From assembly GCA_943787595.1 (NCBI GenBank), contig CALSNA010000005.1, positions 248,001 through 312,000 of the forward strand: 64,000 nucleotides of DNA. Direction: 5' to 3'. Of the stretch, positions 27,566 to 37,310 are shown piece after piece. The notes below the pieces were generated by a model that saw only the letters and a list, made by a program, of their open reading frames with translations, ran no database searches and had not been told where the DNA came from. The number at the start of each line of letters is the position of its first letter. Positions within the stretch are counted from its first letter, which is position 1. The position numbers and the translations under genes were made by a program. The stretch comes from an uncultured Pseudomonadales bacterium. GTDB lineage: Bacteria; Pseudomonadota; Gammaproteobacteria; Pseudomonadales; Balneatricaceae.

Positions 27566-28162
27566 ATGGATAATATTTATCCCATCAATCAAGGCATAAC
27601 AAAAAGGCAGATAGATGAGCTTTGCATTCAAAAAGGCTTAATACTGTGGTTAACAGGCCTCTCTGGATCTGGTAAAAGTACCATCGCAAAAGAGGTACAA
27701 CGAAAATTATTTGAGTCGGGCAAAATGAGTTACATTCTTGATGGTGATAACTTAAGACTTGGATTAAATAAAGATCTGGGTTTTTCATTTGAAGATAGAA
27801 AAGAAAATTTGCGCCGAGCCTCTGAAGTTGCCTGTATATTAAGAGAAAATAACATAATTGTAATCAGTTGCTTTATCACACCCTTTGCCTCATTGCGAAA
27901 ATTAATCGCAGATTTATGTGGAGATGGTTTTCATTTGGTTTATGTTGAAGCTTCACTAGGCACTTGTGAGAAAAGAGATCCAAAGGGCTTATACAAGAAG
28001 GCCAGAGATGGTGTTATTAAAGATTTTACAGGTATTGGGCAGGATTATGAAATACCGGAAAAGTCGTCATTACATCTAAACAGCAATATCAACAGCATTG
28101 ATACATTATCCGGCCAAGTTATACAGTTTTTATCAAAGCTGGAAGATAATGATCATTCTTAG
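27566..28162 (+). CDS. cysC: Adenylyl-sulfate (APS) kinase
   Basis: This 198-residue kinase phosphorylates APS at the 3'-OH to make PAPS. The Walker A LTGLSGSGKSTIAKEV (about 30-45) is followed by DGDNLRLGLNKDLGFSFEDR and RRASEVA, which bind APS. EKRDPKGLYKKARDGVIKDF is the mobile lid. All elements of a full single-domain CysC are there. It follows a sulfotransferase relic and precedes ATP sulfurylase by 44 bp. PAPS supply for sulfation is more likely than assimilation, since no cysH or cysIJ is seen. Confidence 0.95.
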   Translation: MDNIYPINQGITKRQIDELCIQKGLILWLTGLSGSGKSTIAKEVQRKLFESGKMSYILDGDNLRLGLNKDLGFSFEDRKENLRRASEVACILRENNIIVISCFITPFASLRKLIADLCGDGFHLVYVEASLGTCEKRDPKGLYKKARDGVIKDFTGIGQDYEIPEKSSLHLNSNINSIDTLSGQVIQFLSKLEDNDHS

Positions 28163-28206
28163 GCAAATTCTGGCAACTTTTAGCATAGATCATAGGAGAA
28201 ATAGCC

Positions 28207-29400
28207 GTGATCAAGCCTTATGGTTCAAATAATCTAAACCCCCTTCTTGTAACAAGTATAGAGCGTCAGCAATTGCTGATCGAATCGCAGTCATTGCCCT
28301 CTCTGCTGCTTAATTCGGCAGCTGCAGCCAGCGCAGTTATGCTGGGTGCAGGTTACTTTAATCCCTTGAATGGCTATATGAATCTCACTGATGCAATGAG
28401 TGTTGCAGAGCATTTGCACACGACTGATGGTCTATTCTGGCCAGTACCTATACTGAATATGGTGAAAGACATCAGTGCCATCTCTGGTGCTAACCGCATC
28501 GCTCTGAGGGATCCCAATACAAAAGATTATCCGGTAATAGCCATTATGAATGTAAAAACGATTGAGGTGATTACCGATGAGCAGATCGCAATTATGGCGC
28601 AGGAAATATTTGGAACATTGGATGTAAAGCATCCTGGTGTCGTAACATTTACTGGAATGGGCCGATATCTTATATCAGGTTCTATTCAAGTATTGAACCT
28701 CAGCTATTTTCAAACCGATTTTCCTGATACTTTCCGTACAGCGAGTGAAATCCGCGATGAGATTGCTCAGCGTAACTGGCAAAGAGTGGTTGCGTTCCAA
28801 ACACGAAATCCTATGCACAGGGCCCATGAAGAACTTTGTCATATGGCAATGGACCGACTGAAGGCTGACGGTGTAGTGATTCACATGTTGTTGGGTAAAC
28901 TCAAACAAGAGGATATTCCTGCATTCGTTCGGGATAAGTGCATTCGTAAGATGGTCGAATTGTATTTCCCAGAAAAATCGGCAATGGTAGCTGGATATGG
29001 GTTTGATATGATGTATGCAGGTCCGCGAGAGGCGTTACTTCATGCTCTTTTTCGCCAGAATATGGGAGCTACCCATTTAATTGTCGGACGTGATCACGCA
29101 GGCGTTGGTAACTATTATGGCGCTTTCGATGCCCAGACTATTTTTGATGAAAAAGTACCAGCCGGTACTCTGGAAATTGAAATTTTTAAAGCTGATCATA
29201 CGGCTTTTTCTAAAAAATTAGGCCGTGTTGTAATGATGCGTAAAGCAGTAAACCACAGCAGAAAAGATTTTGTGTTACTGTCAGGAACCAAGGTGCGTCA
29301 AATGCTAAGAGATGGCATTGCTCCACCAGAAGAATTTGCCAGGCCCGAGGTGGCACAAATATTGGTAGATTACTACAATTCTGAAAATGGTGAGCAATGA
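28207..29400 (+). CDS. sat: Sulfate adenylyltransferase (ATP sulfurylase), Sat type
   Basis: This 397-residue homomeric Sat converts sulfate and ATP to APS. The catalytic motif QTRNPMHRAHEELCH is at about residue 195, followed by GRDHAGVGNYYGAFDAQ and FSKKLGRVVMMRK (metal and nucleotide contacts). Length matches the single-chain Sat, unlike the CysD/CysN heterodimer of enterics. GGAG lies upstream of the start. The last 4 bp overlap the DHH-like gene (ATGA), showing one operon: transporter, sulfotransferase, cysC, sat, DHH. Confidence 0.95.
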   Translation: MIKPYGSNNLNPLLVTSIERQQLLIESQSLPSLLLNSAAAASAVMLGAGYFNPLNGYMNLTDAMSVAEHLHTTDGLFWPVPILNMVKDISAISGANRIALRDPNTKDYPVIAIMNVKTIEVITDEQIAIMAQEIFGTLDVKHPGVVTFTGMGRYLISGSIQVLNLSYFQTDFPDTFRTASEIRDEIAQRNWQRVVAFQTRNPMHRAHEELCHMAMDRLKADGVVIHMLLGKLKQEDIPAFVRDKCIRKMVELYFPEKSAMVAGYGFDMMYAGPREALLHALFRQNMGATHLIVGRDHAGVGNYYGAFDAQTIFDEKVPAGTLEIEIFKADHTAFSKKLGRVVMMRKAVNHSRKDFVLLSGTKVRQMLRDGIAPPEEFARPEVAQILVDYYNSENGEQ

Positions 29401-29699
29401 CAAATATTGCTGGTTATGACGTCTTTAACGGTGATGCAGATGGTATTTGTGCACTTATACAATTGCGAATGGTCGAACCTAGAGACTCTTATCTTATCAC
29501 CAGCGTAAAGCGGAATATTGAATTATTAAAAAATGTTCAAGCTGGAGTAGGTGATAGAGTAACGGTTCTGGATGTGTCTATGGATAAAAATCATCGACCT
29601 TGTGCAGGCAATTTCCTACTGGTGGCGGCCGGGATCAATGACCTTGCGCTAGAACTATTGGACGATTTTGTCAGTAAATTTGAGCGTACATATGAATAA
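29397..29699 (+). pseudogene. DHH-family phosphoesterase with internal deletion
   Basis: The start MTNIAGYDVFNGDADGICAL is the N-terminal DHH-family motif (D-A-D-G) near residue 15, continuing with LITSVKRNIELL and GDRVTVLDVSMDKN. Instead of the DHH box and the rest (about 300 residues in homologues), the frame jumps to CAGNFLLVAAGINDLALELL then a short C-terminus, giving only 100 residues. I infer an in-frame internal deletion and loss of activity. In other genomes such a gene follows sat/cysC, presumably to remove 3'-phosphoadenosine phosphate, the by-product of sulfation. Confidence 0.75.
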
Positions 29700-29770
29700 T
29701 CTGCTGTAATGAAACAGGACACTTTGATAATGGAATATAATCCAACTATTGAGGAGTTAAATGACTAAAA

Positions 29771-29925
29771 ATGAGAAGCTACGCAGCAGAATTTAAAAAG
29801 AAGCGGTAGCATTAGTAACTGAGCAGGATTATAGCGTCTCCTAGGCTGCAGCGTTTTTAGGTATAACAGATAAATTACTTTATAACTGGACAGCCAAGGC
29901 AGCTGCTGATGGTCTGGCAATAGCT
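29771..29925 (+). pseudogene. IS3/IS911-type OrfA relic
   Basis: Fragments read MRSYAAEFK, then in the next frame KEAVALVTEQDYSVS, a stop, and AAAFLGITDKLLYNWTAK. This is the helix-turn-helix of an IS911-like OrfA with a frameshift and one stop. Confidence 0.7.
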
Positions 29926-30119
29926 TCGGCTATCCCAGGATTAGTAAAAGTGGTTCAGGTCATTGGTGTTACTGAACTACCAGGGTTTGTTACTGGCAGT
30001 GCCGATGATACGCGACTCCTACTGTAACATGCACATGCACTACTCGTTGCTGACTAATTATACATGGCCCCAGCTGCAACTGGGCACACCATAATATTGG
30101 GGCAAATTAAGCTCAGATA

Positions 30120-30226
30120 TTCTTAATATGCCGCGATTTTTATTTTTTAAATTATTAATTATAAATAATTTAGGATTGCCATATATTCGAAATATACGAG
30201 CCAGGCAACTGTTTAGGAACAATGTA
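30120..30226. repeat. Dispersed repeat, right-half copy
   Basis: The block GCCATATATTCGAAATATAC (30178-30197) matches the right-hand block of the long copies at 8190-8210 and 16930-16950. It is preceded by AT-rich DNA and lacks the CCGAATATACAGTA left block. It ends just downstream of the nitroreductase gene. Confidence 0.5.
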
Positions 30227-30240
30227 TACATGTTAAGCAA

Positions 30241-30798
30241 TCATGGCCAATTGGTCATCAGGCTTGCGGCATCCAAATGCGGACGCGCTATGGCCTGACC
30301 TAATGGAGTACCCAGATAAATTATAGCAATAATCTGTTCAGATAATGAAATCCCAAGGCTTGACCTAACATGGGAATCATGAACCACCCATCCAGTACGC
30401 CAGATGGCACCCAGTTGCTGGGCATAGGCTGCCATCAATATTCCATAAGCTGCTGCAGCTGTCGACTGGATCTGCTCTGCTTCAGGCACTTTGGGGTGTG
30501 GTTTGGGATTGGCTACAACTATCATCAAAGTTGGTGCCCGCATAGGTATTTGACGACAACGTTCAAGCTGGATTTCGTTGCAGTCGGGCTGATTGCGTTG
30601 TCTGGCCTGGACAAATACTTCCCCCAGCTTATTTCTGTCTTCTCCTGTTACAGTAATGAAGCGCCAAGGGCGTAGTAAGCCATGATCTGGAGCTCGTATG
30701 GCTGCTTTTAACAAATGTTGCATTTGTGTCGCATCAGGTCCTGGTTCAGTCAGTTTAGGAGACGAATAACGCGTTTCTAGACCTTGGAGCAGTTCCAT
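30241..30798 (-). CDS. Nitroreductase family protein, YdjA-like
   Basis: This 185-residue FMN-dependent oxidoreductase has RYSSPKLTEPGPD near the N-terminus, APDHGLLRPWRFITVTGEDR (the YdjA-type flavin contact), and LGAIWRTGWVVHDSHVRSSL then IIYLGTPLG at the end. Length and motifs match E. coli YdjA. The chosen start (30798) gives the normal N-terminus; the in-frame ATG 35 codons upstream overlaps queF. It is 19 bp downstream of queF and likely co-transcribed. Confidence 0.9.
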   Translation of the reverse strand: MELLQGLETRYSSPKLTEPGPDATQMQHLLKAAIRAPDHGLLRPWRFITVTGEDRNKLGEVFVQARQRNQPDCNEIQLERCRQIPMRAPTLMIVVANPKPHPKVPEAEQIQSTAAAAYGILMAAYAQQLGAIWRTGWVVHDSHVRSSLGISLSEQIIAIIYLGTPLGQAIARPHLDAASLMTNWP

Positions 30799-30817
30799 AG
30801 AGAAGCCCTGATTCATT

Positions 30818-31645
30818 TTATTGGCGTAATGTACGGTGATTATCAAATTGTATCGGCTTAGTGGACCGATAAGGATTAATATCCAGGCCTCCGCGACGTA
30901 CATAACGGGCTACAACGGTCAGTTTCTGAGGTTGACAACGCTGTAAGATATCCAGAAATATACGTTCTACACATTGTTCATGAAAATCATCATGTGCTCG
31001 GAATGAGACGATATAAGCCAAAAGCCCTGCCCTTTCAATAGCTGGGCCCAGATAGTCTATGATTAAAGTAGCCCAGTCTGGCTGCCCGGTAACGGGGCAG
31101 TTACTCTTAAGTAAATGACTGTATAACTTCTCTTGCCGATGTGGCTTATCAGTAACCTGTAATAGATTTGCATCGGGATGATAACAATTAATGGCAATAT
31201 CCTGATTATCAATACATTCGCCACAGATTGGCATAGTGGCCATTGCCGGGTCTTCCAAGTTAAACAAACGTACTTGAACAGCACTGCCCGCTGCTCCTGT
31301 CAAGTCTTGCTGTAAGCGCTGCTGCAATGCCTGCCAGTCAGTTAATTGGGTTTGATTAAATGAATTCAGATATAGTTTAAGCGATTTGCTTTCAATGATA
31401 TTTTGGCTATCACAGGGTATGCATATTTCTGCTAGCGATACTTGTGGTAAACCCCTTTTATTCAGCCAGGACAGTTCGTAGGCATTCCAAATATCCATAC
31501 CATAGTAGGGTATTGCCGTGTGGCAACCTATTTCTGACCATAATTGACGCCGGGCAATGGGGTATAATAAATCAGGCTGATAGCGTGTGATATATGCACT
31601 TTTTTCGCCCAAGGGAGAATTTTCGATAATCTTTGTATATGACAT
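30818..31645 (-). CDS. queF: NADPH-dependent 7-cyano-7-deazaguanine reductase
   Basis: QueF reduces preQ0 to preQ1 in queuosine synthesis. The 275-residue protein is the long bimodular form of gammaproteobacteria. It has an N-terminal half with SPLGEKSAYITRYQPDLLYP, then ESKSLKLYLNSFNQT. The catalytic cysteine lies in SNCPVTGQPDWATL (about residue 183), followed by SFRAHDDFHEQCVERIF with the substrate-binding E/H. The start at 31645 begins MSYTKIIE. It lies between a nitroreductase and an ABC-2 exporter, all on the minus strand with short gaps. Confidence 0.95.
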   Translation of the reverse strand: MSYTKIIENSPLGEKSAYITRYQPDLLYPIARRQLWSEIGCHTAIPYYGMDIWNAYELSWLNKRGLPQVSLAEICIPCDSQNIIESKSLKLYLNSFNQTQLTDWQALQQRLQQDLTGAAGSAVQVRLFNLEDPAMATMPICGECIDNQDIAINCYHPDANLLQVTDKPHRQEKLYSHLLKSNCPVTGQPDWATLIIDYLGPAIERAGLLAYIVSFRAHDDFHEQCVERIFLDILQRCQPQKLTVVARYVRRGGLDINPYRSTKPIQFDNHRTLRQ

Positions 31646-31672
31646 GTGAATCACAACAGTCAGTTAAAATAA

Positions 31673-32446
31673 TTATTTACGAAGTCCATTGCCAGATTGT
31701 AATAAATAAAGACAATAGCCGGTAAGTAATACGATAAATACTGCAATAATGCTTAAGGCCCGGATGATGTTAATATCAGATACCCCAAGAATACCGTAGC
31801 GAAATGCATCGACCATATACAAAATAGGATTCAATTGAGATAACCAGGCCCAAAATTGGGGCAACAAGTCAATTGAGTAGAAAACCCCACCCAGATAAGT
31901 CAGTGGGGTCAATATAAAGGTCGGCACAATGCTGATATCATCAAAACTTTTAGCAAATGTAGCATTGATAAATCCCCCTAAAGCAAATAAAACAGAAGTC
32001 ATCAGTACCACAACAATCACCAAGGTGGGATTAACTACTTGTAGATCAGTAAAACATAACGATAACAGGGTAACAATGACACCCACCAGTAGCCCACGGA
32101 TCATGCCTCCCGTCACAAAGCCTGCTAAAATAACCCAGTTGGGTGTCGGCGAAACCAGTATTTCTTCAATATTACCCTGGAATTTAGCACCATAAAAAGA
32201 TGACACAACATTGCTGTATGAATTAGTAATGACTGACATCATAATCAGCCCTGGAACAATGAATTGCATATAATTGAAGCCACCCATAGTGCCAATACGC
32301 GGCCCAATCAAGTTCCCGAAGATAATAAAATACAGCATCATGGTGATAGCTGGCGGCAGTAAGGTCTGCACCCAGATACGGGAAAATCGCCTGATTTCCT
32401 TATGCAGTATTGTCCAATAGGCAACCGACATTTCATATGCAGTCAT
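31673..32446 (-). CDS. yadH: ABC-2 type exporter permease, YadH-like
   Basis: This 257-residue permease has six membrane segments: ILPPAITMMLYFIIFGN-like first, FIVPGLIMMSVITNSYSNVV second, and a C-terminal one, IIAVFIVLLTGYCLYLL. The conserved amphipathic EILVSPTPNWVILAGFV is the coupling helix before TM3. It belongs to the DRA/YadH class of the ABC-2 family. It overlaps nothing but lies 1 bp from its ATPase gene, confirming a two-gene transporter. The substrate is not established even in E. coli; I infer a lipid or drug exporter. Confidence 0.9.
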   Translation of the reverse strand: MTAYEMSVAYWTILHKEIRRFSRIWVQTLLPPAITMMLYFIIFGNLIGPRIGTMGGFNYMQFIVPGLIMMSVITNSYSNVVSSFYGAKFQGNIEEILVSPTPNWVILAGFVTGGMIRGLLVGVIVTLLSLCFTDLQVVNPTLVIVVVLMTSVLFALGGFINATFAKSFDDISIVPTFILTPLTYLGGVFYSIDLLPQFWAWLSQLNPILYMVDAFRYGILGVSDINIIRALSIIAVFIVLLTGYCLYLLQSGNGLRK

Positions 32447-32447
32447 G

Positions 32448-33398
32448 TTATGATGATTCCTTTTGATGGTGCTTTACTTGACTTGGGATTTTACCAACCA
32501 GGTTAATAAACAATTCTTCCAAGCGGTTGGCTTTGTTACGCATACTGCTAACTTGAACACCTTGCTGACTCAATATGCTAAACACACTATTTAAATCTTG
32601 TTTTCGAGTCAATTGAATTTCTAACTGCTGGTCATTGATTTGTTTACCAGCAAAATTGGCCAGATACTGTGCTGCAGCACAAGGCTCAGTAAGATCCAGG
32701 ATAAAGGTTTCTCGGTTAAGGGTTCGTAACAACATCTGCATACTGGTATTTTGAATGATTTCACCCAGGTCGATAATTGCAATATTGCGGCATAAGTTTT
32801 CGGCCTCTTCCAGATAATGGGTAGTGAGAATAATAGTGGTGCCCTGCTGGTTTATCTTAGTTAGAAATTCCCACATGGAGCGACGCAGTTCAATATCTAC
32901 TCCAGCCGTCGGTTCATCTAGTATCAGCATGCGTGGCTGGTGAATCAGCGCTCGAGCAATCATCAAGCGTCGTTTCATTCCGCCGGATAACTGACGGCAA
33001 ATAGCATGGCGCTTATCCCACAATCCCAGTTGCTGTAACAATTGCTCACCACGAATCATGGCCTCAGATCGAGGAATACCATAATAGCCAGCCTGGTTTA
33101 GAATCACGTCCATTACTTGTTCAAAGATATTAAAGTTAAATTCCTGTGGTACCACACCCATACAATGCTTAGCTAGACTGAGCTCTTTATCCACGCTGTG
33201 TCCAAAAATACTGACTTGCCCTTGAGTTTTTCTAATCAGTGATGAAATGATACCCAGAATAGTTGACTTACCGGCACCATTAGGGCCTAACAAAGCAAAA
33301 AAATCGCCTTCGGGTACCGTTAAGTTAATCTGCTTTAGAGCATTAAAGCCGTTGGCATAGGTCTTGCCAAGATTATTGATTTCTAGGGCATAAGTCAT
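32448..33398 (-). CDS. yadG: ABC transporter ATP-binding protein, YadG-like
   Basis: This 316-residue ATPase has Walker A LLGPNGAGKSTILG, Q-loop GVVPQEFN, signature LSGGMKRRLMIARAL, Walker B RMLILDEPTAGVD and H-loop TTIILTTHYLEEAENL. Beyond the ATPase core a C-terminal domain (about 225-316) matches YadG. Start 33398 follows GGAGTGG at good spacing. It energises the adjacent YadH-like permease. Confidence 0.92.
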   Translation of the reverse strand: MTYALEINNLGKTYANGFNALKQINLTVPEGDFFALLGPNGAGKSTILGIISSLIRKTQGQVSIFGHSVDKELSLAKHCMGVVPQEFNFNIFEQVMDVILNQAGYYGIPRSEAMIRGEQLLQQLGLWDKRHAICRQLSGGMKRRLMIARALIHQPRMLILDEPTAGVDIELRRSMWEFLTKINQQGTTIILTTHYLEEAENLCRNIAIIDLGEIIQNTSMQMLLRTLNRETFILDLTEPCAAAQYLANFAGKQINDQQLEIQLTRKQDLNSVFSILSQQGVQVSSMRNKANRLEELFINLVGKIPSQVKHHQKESS

Positions 33399-34041
33399 AT
33401 TAAGCCACTCCATCAACCATAAAATATATGGTTCAACTATTAGTTGGGTAAATTACACTATGGCTCTAATTGATGTCAATATCCAGATGTTTAACACAGT
33501 CCATCATATGAAATTTAATCAGTGCACACTGTGAGAACATATTGGAACAAAATGGGAAGCAAGATTTAAAATGACCATATTAGTTCTAACCAGATTATCA
33601 CCTACCAGCGTACTGTGACTACATCAATTTTTTCGGCATGATAGGCGTATCAAGGCACCATTACAAGGGTAAGCTTAATCAGGCTTCTGGTAGCATCTTC
33701 ACGGTTACGTAAATCACTACCGTTTGCCATGTATCTAGCTTGAATAAGGAATGTTACCTTGCCAATAAAAGTTTGATTAAAATCAAAAAATGCCTAAACA
33801 GGCTCGCAATAATACGCTAACCAGATTATGGCTTAAACTGTCTTAACATAACATTTATACATGATTTATTCCTTGCCCATATGGATAGTGGCACATATAA
33901 TTTTCGCAGTATCTGTACACTTAGTGCAATAGTAAAATCCTGTTATGGTCTTGTTATAAACTGTCGTTCACGCAATAGACCAATATACAGTACAACCTAG
34001 ATCCTTGTTCCAAATAATACCACTTCATGAGGATAAAAATA
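33399..34041. other. Gap, probable promoter regions only
   Basis: No gene is recognised. The stretch separates the divergent yadGH/queF unit from the exbB unit. GTTATGGTCTTGTTATAAACTG before exbB offers a TTGTTATAA-type -10 region, but I cannot set a promoter with confidence. A short ATATACAGTAC motif lies at 33982. Confidence 0.4.
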
Positions 34042-34695
34042 GTGAATCTTCCCGATTGGTTTATCCAGGGTGGTCTGGTGATGTGGCCATTATTACTGCT
34101 TTCGATACTGGTTGTTACAATTACTGCAGAGCGATGTTGGTTCTGGTTCATACTATTTATGTACAACAAACCCCATGACCTGAACCATTGCTTGACACTT
34201 ATCAAGGCAAAACAGCGGCAACAAGCCAGCGAAGTAGTCTCCAAACAAAAGGACCCAGCACTAATTATGTTGTCCATTGGTCTGTGCGCTGACCCGATAG
34301 ATGCCTTGATTAGCATGGAAGTTGAAGCCAGAAAACAACTGGACAAAATGAATTCTGGCCAGTCCTTGCTGGATACCGTTGTTACCTTGGCGCCCATGCT
34401 GGGCATTCTGGGCACTATATTGGGGATTATTGATTCATTCCAAGCTTTGAGCCATGCAGGGATTGATCGTCCGACTGCTGTTGTTGGCGGCATATCTCAG
34501 GCCTTAACCAGTACCGCAGCAGGTCTATGTGTAGCGATGCTGGCTTTGATTGCCTATAACCTGTCACGCCACTTGCAATATAAACAGGCCCTTCGTCTGG
34601 AGATTGTAGCCCATCGTTATACTCAAGCCCGGCGTACTAACCATATAGCCAAAATTGTCGATAATTATCCTGTTGAGTCTGTATTAAAAATATGA
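34042..34695 (+). CDS. exbB: ExbB/MotA/TolQ proton-channel protein
   Basis: This protein of about 217 residues has three transmembrane helices. The first is LVMWPLLLLSILVVTITAERC. The MotA_ExbB domain then has SLLDTVVTLAPMLGILGTIL and STAAGLCVAMLALIAYNL, the two pore-lining helices with conserved A/T/G positions. It forms the proton-driven energiser with ExbD and TonB in the inner membrane. GTG 34042 has AGGA at ideal spacing; ATG 34027, five codons upstream, is the alternative. The stop overlaps the exbD start (ATGA). Confidence 0.92.
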   Translation: MNLPDWFIQGGLVMWPLLLLSILVVTITAERCWFWFILFMYNKPHDLNHCLTLIKAKQRQQASEVVSKQKDPALIMLSIGLCADPIDALISMEVEARKQLDKMNSGQSLLDTVVTLAPMLGILGTILGIIDSFQALSHAGIDRPTAVVGGISQALTSTAAGLCVAMLALIAYNLSRHLQYKQALRLEIVAHRYTQARRTNHIAKIVDNYPVESVLKI

Positions 34696-35117
34696 ATTTA
34701 ACCAATCATTATTCGAAAACCCGTGCGCGGATAGATTTACTACCATTAATGGATGTAATTTTTCTATTGCTAGTGCTGTTTATGTTTTTGATGCTAAATA
34801 TGACGTTACAGCACAGCATCGATCTTGAAGTGGCACTACCCACTACGGTACAGGCCAACACAGTGAAACAAGAAACACTGAAGATCAGTATTGACCAGCA
34901 AGGCCAGCTATATCTCGAACACAACCCCATCACGTTAACCAGCCTAATAGGTTCAGTACAACAACTACAGACAATAAAACCTCGACCAATATTGATCTAT
35001 GGCGATGCACGTGCTAATTTAGGAATTGCCATCAAGGTACTCGAAAGACTTAAAACAGCCGGTTTCACACATGTATCGTTCGCCACAGATATCAGTAAAT
35101 CTACGTCCTCAGAATAA
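34692..35117 (+). CDS. exbD: ExbD/TolR energiser subunit
   Basis: This 141-residue protein has one N-terminal transmembrane helix carrying the essential aspartate: ARIDLLPLMDVIFLLLVLFM (D at about residue 21). A periplasmic domain follows, ending in a TolR-like fold (ILIYGDARANLGIAIKVLER). It works with ExbB as the proton-motive motor. It overlaps exbB by 4 bp and tonB by 1 bp (TAATG), typical of a co-translated operon. Confidence 0.92.
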   Translation: MNLTNHYSKTRARIDLLPLMDVIFLLLVLFMFLMLNMTLQHSIDLEVALPTTVQANTVKQETLKISIDQQGQLYLEHNPITLTSLIGSVQQLQTIKPRPILIYGDARANLGIAIKVLERLKTAGFTHVSFATDISKSTSSE

Positions 35118-35911
35118 TGTGGCGTTACGTGATCTGGGGCATACTAGCGATGGTTTTGCATGGTTGGTTACTAGCCACTTGGAAATCTGAAAATCCATTG
35201 CCAAAGCCCATGGCTGCCTCACTTTCTACCCAAGTAGACTTATTATTGGTTCGTGCCGAGACTGGTCCTACAGATTCTGTGCGTGAACCAGTTGCTACTA
35301 AAAACCAGCACGTACCTGCCATTATGAAGTCCCAAAGCCCAGTCAACCCCATTACTAAATCCAAACCCAGGAATGAGCCTAGACCAAAATCTCAACCTGA
35401 ACCTCAGCTAAAACCAGAACCAACGTTAGAACCAGAACCAACATCAATTCGTGTATACGAATCAGCAACCGCCACATCTACACTTGAGTTTAGGAAACAG
35501 TCTGATGATAAAACAGTATCTGAGCTCACACCAAAAACAAATCAGAACATTGCATTCAATAGCCAACATCGTATGCCGGTGGCAAACAGTAAGCTACCGA
35601 ATGGCTTAATCACACCCAGTTTAGCAGCAACCACTAAACCACTAAAAACAGCCATATTACGTTCGACAGGGAAACCCAAATACCCGAGAAGATCCATACT
35701 GCGCAATCAGACAGGACGGGTTAAGGTTAAGATTCTGATCAGCCAAAAGGGTCTCAGTGAAGCCGTTGAATTAGTACAAAGCAGTGGTCATAAACTACTG
35801 GACCAATCTGTTTTGCAGTTTGTGAAGCGAGCAGAGTTTCTGCCAGCAACCCAAAATGGCCAGGCCATTGCATCGTATCAAGTATTCTTCTTTCGGTTTG
35901 TACTTGAATAA
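35117..35911 (+). CDS. tonB: TonB-family energy transducer
   Basis: This 264-residue protein has one N-terminal TM helix (YVIWGILAMVLHGWLLA). A Pro/Glu/Lys-rich spacer follows (PKSQPEPQLKPEPTLEPEP, about 92-112), and the C-terminal TonB domain begins with TGKPKYPRRSILRNQTGRVK (the Y-P motif) and has VELVQSSGHKLLDQSVLQFV. It transmits force from ExbBD to TonB-dependent outer-membrane receptors. No receptor gene is in the window. Confidence 0.92.
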   Translation: MWRYVIWGILAMVLHGWLLATWKSENPLPKPMAASLSTQVDLLLVRAETGPTDSVREPVATKNQHVPAIMKSQSPVNPITKSKPRNEPRPKSQPEPQLKPEPTLEPEPTSIRVYESATATSTLEFRKQSDDKTVSELTPKTNQNIAFNSQHRMPVANSKLPNGLITPSLAATTKPLKTAILRSTGKPKYPRRSILRNQTGRVKVKILISQKGLSEAVELVQSSGHKLLDQSVLQFVKRAEFLPATQNGQAIASYQVFFFRFVLE

Positions 35912-36075
35912 CAACACTACATAAAGCAAAGTAACTGTAGTTAGAAAATACTAGATTACGCCAATTAAAAACAATACCGTCCCCACCAGACTAACATCAA
36001 TGAATACGCAAGCAGGCCTATAAAACCACTTGCAATCCCTATCTAACCCTCGTATTATCTTTTGCCTGTTACATC

Positions 36076-36152
<77 letters not shown>

Positions 36153-36398
36153 AAATCAGTATTAGAAACAAAAGATTACATTAATAAAAAAATTATATTC
36201 TGGCCATATTATTTTTGTGGTAGCACATTTTTAGTAGTCTGGTGCTTCAGCTCAAATATAATTCATAGTAAACCTTCAAAAAAACCAACCTAAAAACATC
36301 AGTAATATGAAATCATTTCCCAGGTAATACCATGCAGCCTTGATCTTGGCTGTGTTTAAGACAATAGTTATTTTTTATAAGCCCCTGTCCATTAATCG

Positions 36399-36493
36399 TC
36401 TTCATCGGCAAGATAAACTACTCTTTTACTCAGCATGGAATCTTTAGCTACCTTGGTTTTTAAACCATCTGCAAACTGGTAGATGTGTACCGG
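36399..36493 (-). pseudogene. Fragment homologous to the frame at 23557-23802
   Basis: The minus strand reads VHIYQFADGLKTKVAKDSML, then SKRVVYLADEDD and a stop, the same C-terminus as the frame at 23557. The gene is cut off at 36494 by the end of an IS21-like element. Confidence 0.5.
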
Positions 36494-37060
36494 TGTCAAT
36501 GTGCATCTAAAATTGACCCACTCACAAGCACTACTCTAGCGCCTTTTGCTGGCTTTGTTTAACGCGATACGACTCATTCCCGGTTTCAATGATCAAGCAA
36601 TGATGCGTAATACGATCTAACAAGGCCGTAGTCATTTTTGCATCACCAAAGACACTGTTCAATTCACCAAAGGCCAGATTGGTCGTGATGATAATGCTGG
36701 TTTTCTCATATAACTTGCTAATCAAATGAAAGAGTAATGCCCAGCTAGATTTAGGAAATGGAATATAGCCCAGTTCATCAATAACCAAACAGTCTACCTG
36801 GAACAAAGCTCTAATCAATTTGCCAGTTTGCTGTTTTTGTTGTTCACTGATGAGCTGATTAATTCAATCAACAGCATTGAAGAAACGAACTCTTTTATGG
36901 GTGTTAATCAGTTTCATCCCCAGGGCAATGGCAATATGAGTTTTACCCGTACCGGTGCCACCAATCAGGCTCAGGTTGCTGGCCTGTTCGGTGAATGCGC
37001 CTGTGAGTGCGATATCGTCATTAGCTTTGACACGGCATCCTCTCTGCCTTTTTAATTAAC
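36494..37060 (-). pseudogene. IS21-family IstB ATPase remnant
   Basis: TGTCAATGTGCATCTAAAAT at 36494 has the look of an IS21 terminal repeat. The minus strand encodes the IstB core in two frames: LIGGTGTGKTHIAIALGMKL (Walker A) then, after a frame change near 36820, [20 protein letters not shown] (Walker B) and [17 protein letters not shown]. The C-terminal frame ends at 36531. IstA and the other end of the element are missing. IstB is the AAA+ helper of the IS21 transposase. The remnant may still make a partial protein but cannot transpose. Confidence 0.75.
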
Positions 37061-37310
37061 ATAATGCGTTTGCTGATGTTTAATATCGGCTTTAAATGCA
37101 CTGATTAAATCCTGATGGGTGGACTGCCCTTTTTGTAATGAATCCCAATGCGGCCATTGACATGAAGTAAGCCCAATAGAGGCCAAATTTATTACGTCTT
37201 TGCAATATCATGATGCTACCTTATTTTGACGAACTAGAGCTATCACTGTGCGCGGCTTCGATCAGAAACGCAAAAATTGGGTTGGAATTATTTTGTGATG
37301 CTTCACAGAC

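Noticed and set aside
36494-37060. Intact IS21 element
   Set aside because: Only the IstB part and one end remain; the frame is broken and IstA is absent.
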